Source: Avena insularis
Taxonomy: Eukaryota > Streptophyta > Magnoliopsida > Poales > Poaceae
DNA: 64,000 nt
Assembly (NCBI GenBank): GCA_023614405.1
Contig: CM042685.1
Location: forward strand, 237,253,661 to 237,317,660
Reading direction: 5' to 3'
Below, piece by piece: positions 24,415-36,791 of this stretch; the first letter of the stretch is position 1; each line of letters opens with the position of its first letter. A program made the position numbers and the translations under genes. The notes beneath the pieces were generated by a model. It was not told where the DNA came from. It made no database searches and worked only from the letters and a program-made list of their open reading frames with translations.

Positions 24415-25215
24415 ATGGCGACCCCTACCATCAATTTTAATGCGTTCCTAGAGAAAGAAAAGTTGAAAAACAATGGAAGCAACTTCGCGGATTGGTTCCG
24501 CAATTTGAGGATTGTCCTCAATGCTGGTAATTTGACCTATGTGCTGGATGCACCGCTGGGTGACCCTGGCGGTGATGCTACCGATGAAGTAAAGAATGTT
24601 TACCTTGCTCGGAAGAATCGGTACTCCACCGATTCTGTGCTATCTTGTATGGTTTGGAATCGGAGCTTCAGAAAAGGTTTGAGAACCATGACCCACATGA
24701 TATTGTCCGTGAACTCAAATTGATATTTGAGACTCACGCGGTAGTTGAGAGTTATGAGGCTTCTGAAAAGTTCTTTAACTGCAAGATGGAAGAGGGCAGC
24801 TCCGTCAGTGAGCATGTGCTTAAGATGTCTGGGCACGCAAACAAACTCCAAAGCTTGGGTATAGTGATTCCCAATGCTTTGGGGATTTACCGTGTCCTCC
24901 AATCACTACCACCAAGTTACAAGAACTTTGTGATGAACTACAATATGCAAAGCATGAACAAGCAGTTTCCAGAACTCTTCTCCATGTTGAAATCTGCAGA
25001 AGTGGAGATCGAGAAAGAGCATCAAGTGTTGTTGGTCAATAAGACCACCAAATTCAAGAAAGGCAAGTCTAAGCAAAAGGGATACTTCAAGAAGGGTGGT
25101 AAGAAAGTTGCCACACCGGCGAAGAAGACCAAAGCTGGACCTAAGCACGATCATGAATGCTTTACCGCAAGGAGAGGGTCATCGAAGCGGAATTGCCCAA
25201 AGTACTTGGCGGATT
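24415..25215 (+). pseudogene. gag: Element C gag (frameshifted, degenerate knuckle)
   Basis: The frame starts MATPTINFNAFLEK, a typical copia gag start, with NGSNFADWFRNLRI close behind. A frameshift near 24640-24650 moves the rest into the frame from 24645. The capsid part contains VSEHVLKMSGHANKL and LPPSYKNFVMNY. The expected zinc knuckle at about 25155-25195 has lost its middle Cys and His through three small deletions that cancel in frame, leaving ECFTARRGSSKRNC. Confidence 0.85.
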
Positions 25216-25690
25216 TGAAGAACGGCAACATCAAGAAGAAAGGTATATCCGATATACATGTTATTGATGTGTATCTCACTAGTACTCGTAGTAGTGCCTG
25301 GGTATTTGATACTGGTTCGGTTGCTCATATTTGTAACTCGAAACATGTGCTGCAGAATAAACGGAAGCTAGCGAAGAACAAGGTGACGATGCGCGTTGGA
25401 AATGGATCAAAGGTTGATGTGATCGCGGTCGGCACGCTACCTCTTCATCTACCATCGGGATTAGTTTTATACTTAAATAATTGTTATTTGGTGCCTGCGT
25501 TGAGCATGAACATTATATCGGGATCTTGTTTATTGCGAGACGGTTACTTGTTTAAGTCCGAGAATAATGGTTGTTCGATTTATATGAGTAATATGTTTTA
25601 TGCACATGCACCTTTGATAGATGGTCTATTCTTATTGAATCTCGATTGTAGTAATACACATATAAATAACATTGAGGCTAAACGTTTGAA
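25216..25690 (+). pseudogene. Element C protease
   Basis: The copia protease motif WVFDTGSVAHICNS has its catalytic Asp at 25308. The downstream region is open and continues in frame into integrase. It would process the gag-pol polyprotein but cannot act because the polyprotein frame is broken upstream and downstream. Confidence 0.8.
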
Positions 25691-26830
25691 ATCGAGCGAT
25701 AACTCAACCTATATGTGGCACTGTCGTCTTGGTCATATTGGAGTGAAGCGTATGAAGAAACTCCATTCCGATGGACTTCTTGAATCACTTGATTTCGAAT
25801 CACTTGAAAGATGCGAAGCATGTCTAATGGGTAAAATGACTAAGACTCCATTTTCTGGTATGATGGAGCGAGCTACGGACTTATTGGAAATCATACATAC
25901 CGATGTGTGTGGTCCAATGAGTGTAGCATCGCGCGGTGGTTATCGTTATGTTCTTACCTTCACAGATGACTTGAGTAGATATGGGTATATCTATTTCATG
26001 AAACATAGTCCGAAACTTTCGAGAAGTTTAAGGAATTTCAAAGTGAGGTAGAGAATCAACGTAACAAGAAGATTAAATTTCTACGTTCTGATCGTGGAGG
26101 TGAATATTTAAGTTGCGAGTTTGGTGAGCATTTGAAGAAATGCGGAATACTTTCACAATTGACACCGTCGGGAACACCACAGCGTAATGGTGTGTCCGAA
26201 CATCGTAATCGAACTCTCTTAGATATGGTTCATTCTATGATGTCACTTACAAATTTACCGCTATCATTTTGGGGTTATGCATTAGAAACAGCTGCATTCA
26301 CTTTAAATAGGGCACCATCTAAATCCGTTGAAACGACACCGTATGAATTATGGTTTGGGAAGAAACCTAAATTGTCGTTCCTTAAAGTTTGGGGTTGCGA
26401 AGCCTATGTAAAGAAGTTACAACCGGACAAGCTTGAACCCAAAGCGGAAAAATGCGTCTTCATAGGATACCCGAAGGAAACTATTGGGTATACCTTCTAT
26501 CATAGATCCGAGGGCAAAATTTTCGTTGCCAAGAATGGATCCTTTCTAGAGAAAGAATTTCTCTCGAAAGAAGTGACTGGAAGGAAAGTAGAACTCGACG
26601 AGGTTGTTGAACCTTCTCTCGAACTTGCGAGTAGCGCAACACCGGAAGAAGTTCATGTGGTGCCTACACCAATAAGAGAGGAAGCTAATGATGATAATCA
26701 TGAAAATTCGGTTGAAGTTGCTACAGATCCTCGCAGGTCAACGAGAACTCGTACCACTCCTGATTGGTATGATCCCGTTATGAGTGTCATGTTGGTGGAC
26801 AACACCGATGACCCTGCGACATATGAGGAA
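25691..26830 (+). pseudogene. Element C integrase
   Basis: The HHCC zinc site starts at WHCRLGH (His at 25719) and ends CEACLMGK. The catalytic core has IIHTDVCGP, then SDRGGEY and NGVSEHRNRTLLD with the catalytic Glu. One base is missing near 26006 (relatives have an extra A), so the core is split between two frames. The C-terminal part contains KCVFIGYP and the FLEKEFLS block. A weakly conserved linker precedes RT. Confidence 0.88.
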
Positions 26831-27880
26831 GCGATGATGAGCCCAGATTCCAATAAATGGCAAGATGCCATGAAATCCGAAATTGGATCCATGTACGAAA
26901 ACCAAGTGTGGACTTTGGTGGACTTACCGGATGGCTGGAAGGCTGTCGAGAACAAATGGATTTTCAAGAAGAAAACAGATGCTGATGGTAATCTTACTAT
27001 CTAAAAAGCTCGACTTGTCGCAAAAGGGTTTCGACAAATTCAAGGAGTTGACTACGATGAGACTTTCTCACCAGTAGCGAAGCTAAAGTCTGTGAGGATT
27101 ATGTTAGCAATCGCTGCATATTATGATTATGAGATATGGCAGATGGATGTCAAAACAGCATTCCTCAATGGATACATAGATGAAGAGTTGTATATGATGC
27201 AACCCAAAGGTTTTGTCGATCCTAAAGATTCTAGCAAGGTGTGCAAACTTCAACGGTCCATATATGGGTTGAAGCAAGCATCCCGAAGTTGGAATCAACG
27301 TTTTGATAAGGTAATCAAAAGTTTTGGTTTTATACAAACTTATGGAGAAGCTTGTATTTACAATAAAGTGAGTGGGAGCTCTGTAGCATTCTTAATACTA
27401 TATGTAGATGACATATTGTTGATTGGGATGATGTAGACCTTCTTAATAGTGTCAAAGAATATTTGAATAATAGTTTTTCAATGAAAGATCTTGGCGAAGC
27501 AGCTTACATATTAGGCATAATGATTTATAGAGATAGATCGAGACGCCTAATATCATTGTCACAAAGTACATATTTGGAAAAAGTTCTAAAGAGGTTTGGA
27601 ATGGAAGATAGCAAGAAAGGGTTCTTGCCCATGTTGCCCAATACGACCTTGAGTAAAACTCAAAGTCCAAAGAACGCGAAGATAGAGAAAGGATGAGTAA
27701 GACTCCCTATGCCTCAGCCATAGGATCTCTAATGTATGCCATGCTATGTACTAGACCCGACATTGCATATGCTGTTAGTTTGACTAGTAGATATCAAAGT
27801 GATCCAGGAGTGGATCATTGGACAGTGGTCAAAAACATCCTTAAGTACTAGAGAAGAACTAAGGATATGGTTCTTTCTTA
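26831..27880 (+). pseudogene. pol: Element C reverse transcriptase
   Basis: RT entry is PDSNKWQDAMKSEI, followed by VENKWIFKKK. The core keeps QMDVKTAFLNG and the catalytic YVDD (27401-27412). Lesions: TAA at 27002 in place of a Tyr codon, a missing A near 27425 just after YVDDILLIG, another small shift near 27675, and TAG at 27849. The end reads SLMYAMLCTRPDIAYAV, a standard copia motif. Confidence 0.9.
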
Positions 27881-28382
27881 TGGAGGTGATGAATAGCTCG
27901 TTGTTAATGGTTACACCGATGCTAGTTGGAACACCGATCCGGATGATTCTAAATCACAATATGGATACGTATTTACTTTGAATGGTGCAGCAGTTAGCTG
28001 GAGGAGTGCAAAGCAAAGCGTTGTGGCGAGATCTTCAACTGAATTGGAATACATAGCTGCTTCGGAGGCTTCACAAGAAGCGATATGGATGAAGGAGTTC
28101 ATTACAGAGCTCGGTGTGGTTCCAAGTGCGCTGGACCCAATGTCTATCTACTGTGATAACATGGGCGCCATAGACAATGCACAAGAACCAAGGTCACAAA
28201 AGAAGCTGAAGCACATCAAGCTATGTTTTCACGCTATTCGAGAACATGTCCAAGAGGGTGACATAAAGATTTGCAAAGTACACACAGATCTGAATGTGGC
28301 GGATCCGTTACCTAAACCTCTCCCGAGGGCAAAACATGACCAACACCAAACTGCCATGGGTGTTCGGTATATTACCATGTAA
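27881..28382 (+). pseudogene. pol: Element C RNase H
   Basis: GYTDASWNTD, then VSWRSAKQ, SSTELEYIAAS and YCDN supply the acidic residues of a copia RNase H. One TAG at 27894 precedes the domain and the rest is open to the TAA at 28380-28382. It would remove the RNA template strand. Confidence 0.85.
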
Positions 28383-28402
28383 TCTATATTAGTTGACTCT
28401 AG

Positions 28403-28416
28403 TGCAAGTGGGAGAC
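28403..28416 (+). promoter_or_regulatory. Polypurine tract of element C
   Basis: The purine-rich TGCAAGTGGGAGAC directly adjoins the 3' LTR and would prime plus-strand synthesis. Confidence 0.8.
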
Positions 28417-30310
28417 TGTTGGAGATATGCCCTAGAGGCAATAATAAATGTAGTTATTATAATATCTTTGTGTTTATGATAAATGTTTACATTCATGCTA
28501 TAATAGTATTAACAAGAAACATTAATACTTGTGTGATTTGTAAACTAAATTAGAGTCCCTAGTAAAGCCTCTTCTTAATAATAGCTTGTTGATTAATAGA
28601 TGATCATGGTTTCTTGATCATGAACATTTGAGATGTTGTTAATAACAAGATCATATCATTAGGAGAATGGTATGGTGGACATACTCCTATAGATAAGCGT
28701 AGCATAAAGATCAAGTCATTTTAATAATTCAATTGCTATAAGCTTTCTGATACATAGTAACCTAAATCCTTCGACCATGAGATCATGCTTTTCACCATCA
28801 CCGGAAGGATGCTTTGATGACATCAAACACCACACCGTAACTGGGTGGCTATAAAGGTGGCATTGAGTGTTCGGAAAGTATGGGTTGAGACACATGGATC
28901 AAGAGTGGGATTTGTCCATCCATATGACGGATAGATATACTCTGGGCCCTCTCGGTGGAATGTCATCCAATTAGCTTGCAAGCATGTGACTGGCTCACAA
29001 GGGATCACATATCATGGGAACGAGAAAAGAGTACTTATCGGTAACGAGGTTGAACTAGGTATGCAGAGATACCGACGATCAATACCTCGGATAAGTAAAC
29101 TATCGTGAGACAAAGGGAAATTGGTATCATATGTAAGTGGTTCATTCGATCGCAAAGTAATCGTAGAAATATGTGGGAGCCATATGAATTTCCAGATTCC
29201 TCTATTGGTTATTGTTCAGAGAAGTGTCTCGATCATGTCCGCATAATTCACGAACCGTAGGGAGACACAGTTAAGGATTCGATGTTGTTGAGTAGTTATG
29301 GAATGATGAGTAAGAGACTGAATGTTGTTTGGAGTCTCGGATAGGATCCGGGATATCACGAGGAGATCCGGAATGGTCCGGAGAATAAGATTCATATAAG
29401 GAAAGTCCTGTTTCAGAGTTGGGGAATGATTCCGGTGTTTTCATCGGGAATGTTCTAGAAGGTTCCAGAAGGTCCGGCACTCCGGAGGGGAAGGGTACAT
29501 GAATGTGTCATGACAATGTGGAATGGTTGCATCATGTACTAGGTATCATGGCTGAGCAAAATAAAGGGATAAATCAAATCCTAGTTTGAAAAGTCAAACG
29601 CCAATTTGAAAAAGTCAAACGACAGTTTTGCTTGGTGGAGGGAGAGTAGGAAACCTACTTGGGGAGGAGTTCCTCTCCCTCCACCCGCCGGCCAAGGAGG
29701 CCGACTTGGGGGAGGACTCCCTCCCTTGGCCGCGCCTCCCACCTATAAAAGAAGGGGCAGGGGTGCCCCCTCTAGCCTACACCTCTCTCCACCAAAACCC
29801 TAGCCCTAGCCGCCAGCCACCACAAGTCGCCGCCGCCCTAGGGTTTGCCCTAGCCGCCGGCCTAGCCTCCTCCCTTGGTTACTCTAAATCCTAGATCGCC
29901 AAGGACTCTCTCATAGTCCACCATACTCGCTCCGGCTTAAGGAGAAGCCCTGCGAGATCTCCCCTCTACTTCCGGTACCACGTCGTCGTGCTGCCGGAAT
30001 TGCGAGGAGAGTGTTACAACCTCCGCTGCCTGCTGGAACAAGGGAGAGGAAGGTCTTCATCGAGTACCGAACGTGTGACCCACTGCGGAAGCGCTGCCGG
30101 AACGCAGCGCCAGAAGTATCGTCTACGCGATCTTGAGATCGGCAAGAGTACGACTACATCACCCACGAGAATCTGCTCTCGTTAAACACTTTGGAATCTT
30201 CGAGGGTGAGTTCCTCTATCGACTCGTTGCTATAATCTAGTAGATAGATCTTGGCTTGTTTGTTTGCATGGGGTAGAATTTTTTTGTTTTCCATGCTACG
30301 AACCCCTACA
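28417..30310 (+). repeat. Element C 3' LTR (1,894 bp)
   Basis: Same ends as the 5' LTR, about 97-98% identical by eye, with TATAAAAG at 29744-29751. It is followed by the ATAGC target duplication and then by element D's LTR on the other strand. Confidence 0.95.
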
Positions 30311-31654
30311 ATAGCCACCGGGAACATGTATCTCCCTAGTCCGAGACCATGGGGGATAAATTCTAGAGGGGGAGAGAGATCCTTCACGAGGAGGTGTAAG
30401 TGGGAGAGAGGGAGGGGGATCCTTTTATAGGGAGAGGGGGGCACCCAAGGGGCCATGCGCCCATCCATGGGGCTTCCCCCACCTCTTCCACATTCATGTG
30501 GGTAGACACTCCACTCAATCAAATGCCTCTCAATTCCCTCCACTCAAAAACCCACTCAATTCCCATTAAATTTCCACCAAATTTAATGCAAACTCTCATT
30601 AAATAAAACTCATTTTATTTATTCAGAATTTTTTCAATTACTTTAATGACAAACATTCACATATAACCCCTTGCTAGTATTTCATTTCACATGCAGAAAC
30701 ACTTTCTGCAATTTCTCCCGAAAACCCATTTCGGTATCTAGTGAAATAAATTCCTGCGCTTGTTATTCTTTTCGGCATGAAACTTTTGCTCCAAATGGAT
30801 GTCAGTGTCTCTTAAGTGTGTCACCCTACGGTTCGCGAATAATGCGTACATGATCGAGACCCCTCTCGGATCAATAATCAGAAGCGGGATCTGGAGACCC
30901 ATACTGACTCCCACACATTCAACGATGACTTTCTTGTGATCGTCGGAACCTTTTATGCTAGTATATTAATCCTTTTGTTTCGCGATATATTACATGTCCG
31001 AGATTCGATCATCGGTATCTCCATACCTAGTTTGATCTCGTTACTGACATGTACTCTTTTCTCGTTCCCATGATATAACATTCTAGAGATTAAATCACTT
31101 GCTTGCAAGCTAATCAATGTGATATCACCGAGAGGGCCCAGAGTATATCTATCCGTCATCGGGATGAAGAAATTCCACTCTCGATCCATGGGCCTCAACA
31201 TAACACTTTATTAGTTCTGAATCCATCTTTATAATCACCCTGTTACGGTGTGACGTTTGATGTTATCAAGAAAGTCTTTCGGTGTTAGTGATTGACATGA
31301 TCTTATGGTCTAAGGATTAGGATCACTTCGTAAGTTGTTATAGCAATATAAACTCAATGACTTTGATCGTAATGCTATACTTCGGATGAATGTTCATCAC
31401 ACCATTATACTAATGTTGTGATCCCATTATTAACAACATCCAATGTCCATGATCAGGAAACCTTGATCATCTTGTTAATCAACGAGCTAGTTTATGAGAG
31501 AGGCATAACTAGGAACTTTCTGTTTGTTTATTAAACACACATGTATTAACGTTTCCTTATTAATACAATTATAGCATGCAAAATAAACATTTATCATAAA
31601 CAAGTAATACGATAATAACCACATTATTATTGCCTCTCGGGCATATTCCCTTCA
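30311..31654 (-). repeat. Element D 5' LTR, U3 side
   Basis: On the minus strand it starts TGAAGGGAATATGCCCGAG at 31654, a relative of C's LTR start. It has its own TATA box: TATAAAAGG on the minus strand at 30429-30421. With 21101-21310 this makes about 1.55 kb of LTR. The first five bases are C's target duplication. The candidate target duplication of D is TAAAT (31655-31659); its partner is outside the window. Confidence 0.85.
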
Positions 31655-34600
31655 TAAATCAAAGCTAGCATAGAGTTATGGATGTAGTGTTATTCATCTT
31701 AAAGGATAGTAAACTTTTGAGAAAGGTAGTTGGATGTATACATCTAATGACGAAATATTAGTGATAAATGATTAAGGAAGATTATGAATGGAGTTGAAAG
31801 AACTACTTGCTGGATTGAAGATTATCAATAGTAGAGTAGTGGAAATAACCAAGCAAGGATATGAGAAAACTAAGAAATATTTAGTATCAAGATCATTGGA
31901 TTTATCAATGAGGTTAGAAGAATAATAGGTGAATAAGAATATTTTTGTGAAGTAAAGCTCATCATACTAACCATGATGATGGATAAGAAGAAGTATTATA
32001 TCTAGGAAAGGAATTCCTTAATTAGAAATCCAGGATTGTGAATTATGGAAAATAGACAATCTTGGTAAACAACCAACTTTAAATCTCAAACCATCATAAT
32101 TATATGTGTTTAGGAATATATTTATCAATTCCTTTCTATAAAACATTCTAGATATAACTTTCTATTAAAAAAGGTGATGTCATCAAATATCATAAACAGA
32201 AGACATTCTGCTTAGCTATTAAATCTTTTCTCACATGAACAAATAAAAATAAGTAAATTAAGAACCCTAAACTTCTTTGTTTATCATAATAGAATATATA
32301 CATTGCCATTTTCCAAGTCAATGGAAGTAGTAATAACCATATTAATTTCTTTTGTATTTCATGCATCAATTAATGATATAGGATCATCATACATATAAAA
32401 ATTTCTATTCAAACTATGAGCCAACTAGAATTAAGTTTTATAAAGAAATAAGAAAATACCATATAATAAAGCCATGGTTTAATGTAGAAATAAAAATTAA
32501 TTATAAGGGCTTCTACATAATATAAAAAGGGTTATGATAGAAAACAAATAAAGAAATAATACCATTATATGACAAACTCATAAAAGAACCTTAATATACT
32601 CTATTAATGCTGCAATCATTTAGCAAATCAATTCTATAAGGAGAATTCAAATCAAATAAGGAAAATTCAAATCTGAAAGTAAAACAGAAAGTAGAAAAAA
32701 GGAAAACAAATAGAAAACAAATCGGTCAGGGCCCAACTTCTCTCTCGCTTACTGTGTCCCACAAATTAAAGGCCAATAACCAGCCCAACTCGTTCTCGTC
32801 TCTGGCTGACAGGTGGGACCAAAGAGGGACCACGGGTTGAGAGGAAAGAAACGCCAGGGGGTGTTCTGCAAAACCGTCATCGTCGTCTTCCTCCAGCTGG
32901 AAGCAACTTGGTGGCGATGCCGAGGTCGTCCGCCGTCGTCCTTGCGCCAAGATCAACGTCGTCGTCGCCAGGAGAGGATAAGGAGGCCACCGCGACGCCT
33001 CTGCTCATCCTCATCCCCATTTCCCCCCTCTGAAACCCTCTCTGCCTCGTTCCCCAACCATGCCGAAACCCTAGCTCGTCGGTGTTCAATACTCCGGCCA
33101 TGTCCGACCACCCCGTGCCTCGCCAAGGACACCGTTAGATGCTCCATCGTGGACTCGTTCGATTAAGACCAAGAACGAGGGTTGGCGCATTGGGAATCAA
33201 GCAGAATCAAGCGTTCCCTTTGGCAGTCACCGTGGCCATCGTCGTCGATTCGTCATCTACACGTCTCCTCTCACCTCTCCAAACACTCCATCGCAACCAG
33301 GGTGAGCTCCTCTATCTTCCAGGAGTTTTCGTTGATTCAATTGCGTCCTGTATCGAGGTCTTACCGTGCGCTGTTGTGCACCGTCGTCAGTCACCGTCGT
33401 GGATCGTTCTCCGGTGACCATTTAGGGGCGGCGCGACCATAGTTCAACTCACCAGCACATGCTCGTTCCAACGCATCTAGCCATAGTCCCGCGCGTGCAC
33501 TAGATCGATCGATCGATCCTCAACCAGTGAGGATCAAGTCAGGTGACGTCATGCCTACGTTAGGTTCGAACCATGTCAGCGAGTTTGACCAGTCTTTGTC
33601 TCGCGTGGTTGATGACATGGCCTTGGGCCCATATGTCATTGTCTGGGAGTAGAGACTGGGTCGGTAACAAACTAATTTACTAACCTAAGAGCTGAGGTGG
33701 ACATAGGGCCACTGGTTAGTGACTAGGACTAGGTGTTGGTGCGGTATAAAAAGTTAATTCCTGTTTAAGAAATAAATAAAATGTTATAAACTCAATTATT
33801 AATATTCCAGAAATCAAATAAATGATTAAATCTTGCTTAATTAATAACTTTTGATTTATAATTCAGAAAAATGTATATAATATATGAAAATTTGTAGAAA
33901 AATAAAATCTACAACTTAAAATTATTATAAAATATTATTATGATGATTACTTAAATAAATATTATTTAATAAAGGTTTTAAAGTAATAAAACTTTGATAA
34001 TTCAAATTTTAATAATGGTAAATATTAAAAATATAAATAGAATACCAAAAATCTTAGAAAAATAATAATAATAATTTGAAACCATAACCATGCATTATTA
34101 TTCCACTTAATTAAATATTTGTTATTTATTAAGTATTTTTAAAGTATTAAATCTTATAAAAATCATATCTTATTATTTATAAATCATAAAAAAAAAATAT
34201 GATATACCAAAATGATCACAAAAATAATATCTACATGTTAAAAATATAATATTCCACTTTTGAGTTAAATAAAAATTCAAATATTTTAATAACTCAAATT
34301 TAAACTTATTTACTTAGTTTAAAATTCATATAAGGGTAAATAAAATTTGTTAATATTTCTTAAAATTAGTCAATCAAGTCTAATAAATAAGTATTAGTCT
34401 TGAATATTACTAATAAGTCATAATCATTCGAAACATTAGAAATACTAATATATTGAATTATCCTTCTACTATATGAATAAATTATATTTTAAAAAGATCT
34501 TTAATAATTATAAAATCTTCAAGAATGATATATCAATCAAATACAACCTTATAATGGATTAAATCCAAAGATAATTCATGAGTAGTCACTAGTACTATTT

Positions 34601-36791
34601 ATTTATCCACAAACCATAATCATACCTTTATAAGGAAACAAGAAATCTTGTTCCACTACAAAATTAAGAGACCACTACTTAAATAGAAGAATAACCATTC
34701 TTAAGTAACCTTAAGGAAACATTACCAAGTACACCAGATACAAAGGTTATAAGCATTATACTTTCAAACTATCTTTGTTTTAAAGTTAACTTTAGTCTAC
34801 AAGAATCCAAATATAACACTATAAACATTGTTATATATTTTATAGTTAACTTAGGTCTGAAATAGTTATGTTATAAAGCATCTCAAGCCCAAACTATTCA
34901 AGCAAACACAAATAACATCGACCACCACTAACTAACCACAAAGATTGTTTAAACCTTAGAAAAGGAATCTTTTCTTCAAAAGTTATTCGTTTTGCCACTT
35001 TAGACAATATATGACAAATAATCAAGATCACATTACTTCATACTTCACTTGTATACTTAGGATCGATAACACTTAAGCTCTTTATAAGTGACTTTACTTG
35101 TAAAGTAAAGTTTGAAGATAAACAATTAAAGTGTAAACAATCTTGAATAACACTTCATAGGTGTATATTTTATTGCTGCATAAATATGTGTTGTTCACAC
35201 ACACACTCACAAGCCCTAATAAGAAGCACAAGTGTGAAACTTATCTAAAAGGACAACACATTCTAAAGTAACCATTTTTGGAATCCAAACCCTAGAACAA
35301 CGTTATCCTCGGGATTCACGTTCATAAAAGTGCATCACATTACTTATGCATAGAGCATATTGCTTCTTTAAAACATTAGTCCTTACTGGACCAATGATGC
35401 TGATTTCAGATATTGGATCTTATATTATCTTGAAGACCATGATGCATAATCTTGCAATCACAAAAGGCAAGTTCACACTTTCTCATGTCCTTTGTTTATT
35501 TTCTGTAAAGTATTTTACAAATCCAGTGTTGTCATCACCTGCATTTGAAAAAGGTCTGAAAACACTATTTTCGATAATCATGTGAACTATTGGTTACTGA
35601 TCCAGGGTGATCAGCTAATCTATTCAATCTGACAGTTGGAATACCACTGTTCAGAACTATATAACCTAGGACTTAATAACCAATGTCGCCAGTGATTCTA
35701 GCACCGTATATTACGCGTTGACCATGAGATTTGGAATGGGACGGAGAAGTCAGCTGTATCTTCTTCCTCTCGCATGAAGCCGGATGTGCAGGTCGTGGCT
35801 ATTATCCTCGTAGCGTGCATATTAATTGGTAATTCGTAGAGGATATGCAGCATATGGGTGGGAACCCTTAATGTCCCACGATAGTTCTGGCATCTAACGG
35901 TTTGTACAAACCATTGCTGTAATCCAATATGTGGGCATGGTGTACACCAAGGAGGCATGCGAGGTCACGAAGGGGGAAGTGATTGGCTAGGATCATATTC
36001 TAGGCCCACATCATGGAATTGTGGACGGGAATAAGCTGCCCGGTTGTGCAACAAAGAGTTGATCTCTCATTGGTAAAGTAACACACCTTTGCAGAGTGTA
36101 AGAACTGTAACTTGTTACTCCCTGTTTCGGGAAGGAGCTGCGAACGCGGCGGGAAAGGAACTCCATGAAAGTTCTGGTAAACCCGTGAAGGCTAACGGAC
36201 ATAGTTTCTCAGAATAAAAGCAACTTTTGAAGAAATGTTCTACGAAAACTTGCATGGCCTATGACCTATGGTCTGTGGCTGTAGTTATAGTGCATCAAAC
36301 ACTCCTTTTCTAGTGAATGTGCTGAGTACGCTCGTACTCAAAGTATCTTCTTAACCCTTGCTAGACTATGAAGCCGGGATAGACAACATCTACATCAAGT
36401 TATACTCCAGGACTCATCATTCAAAGATAAAGATCTTCAATGAAGTCAACATATACATCAACTCAAGTGAAGACGGAGTTACTGATTAGATAGGAATATA
36501 ATCTCTAGCCAAAGAACCTAATTCTATAGTGTATTGCAATAGCAGCAATGCCAATCCCTTAGTTAAAATACTAGTATTAATAGTATAATTGTTCTTGCAT
36601 TGTTTATCTTTGATTTTTCTCCGTAAGAAGTTCTTTCTATCTCTTTAACCTAGAGTGTTCTCTGGATCTTGTATAAAGAGCGAGTTGTAACCTTTAGCCA
36701 TGTATTGGACCCACTGTGTTTCTGTTGTGCCACTCTGAGGGATGTAATACTAGTGAACGGTGTTTCATTGGTGTTATGTCAACAACTATAG
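31655..36791 (+). repeat. H: AT-rich gypsy-like LTR, most of it, no genes
   Basis: There is no open frame with recognisable domains here. The layout resembles the B/E LTR: AT-rich (31655-32700), a GC-rich stretch with CCCTAG-type leader sequence (32740-33660), then a long AT-rich part. A partial copy of the U5 island (TTTGCAGAGTGTAAGAACTG, near 36089-36108) lies about 0.74 kb before the proposed end, in the + direction as in B/E. Element E interrupts it at 36791 and it resumes at 58086. The start is not seen: D inserted into it, so the rest should lie left of the window. Family uncertain; possibly Sabrina-like. Confidence 0.45.

Larger units (their letters stand above)
21311..30310 (+). mobile_element. 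Element C: BARE-1/WIS/Angela-type Ty1/copia element
   Basis: A structurally complete 9.0-kb element: two LTRs, exact primer site, gag, protease, integrase, RT, RNase H, polypurine tract. Integrase before RT marks Ty1/copia. The target duplication ATAGC is exact (21306-21310 and 30311-30315). The LTRs differ by about 2-3% by eye, so the insertion is fairly recent. The reading frame has several one-base deletions and three in-frame stops, so it is not autonomous. It lies in the LTR of D, its distant relative, in the opposite direction. Confidence 0.95.

Noticed and set aside
32813..33442. GC-rich open frames in H as a host gene's first exon
   Set aside because: No splice or domain evidence, frames open on both strands, and the position matches the GC-rich promoter block of gypsy LTRs.
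33505..33520. GATCGATCGATCGATC tetranucleotide run as a regulatory site
   Set aside because: A short simple repeat with no supporting context.
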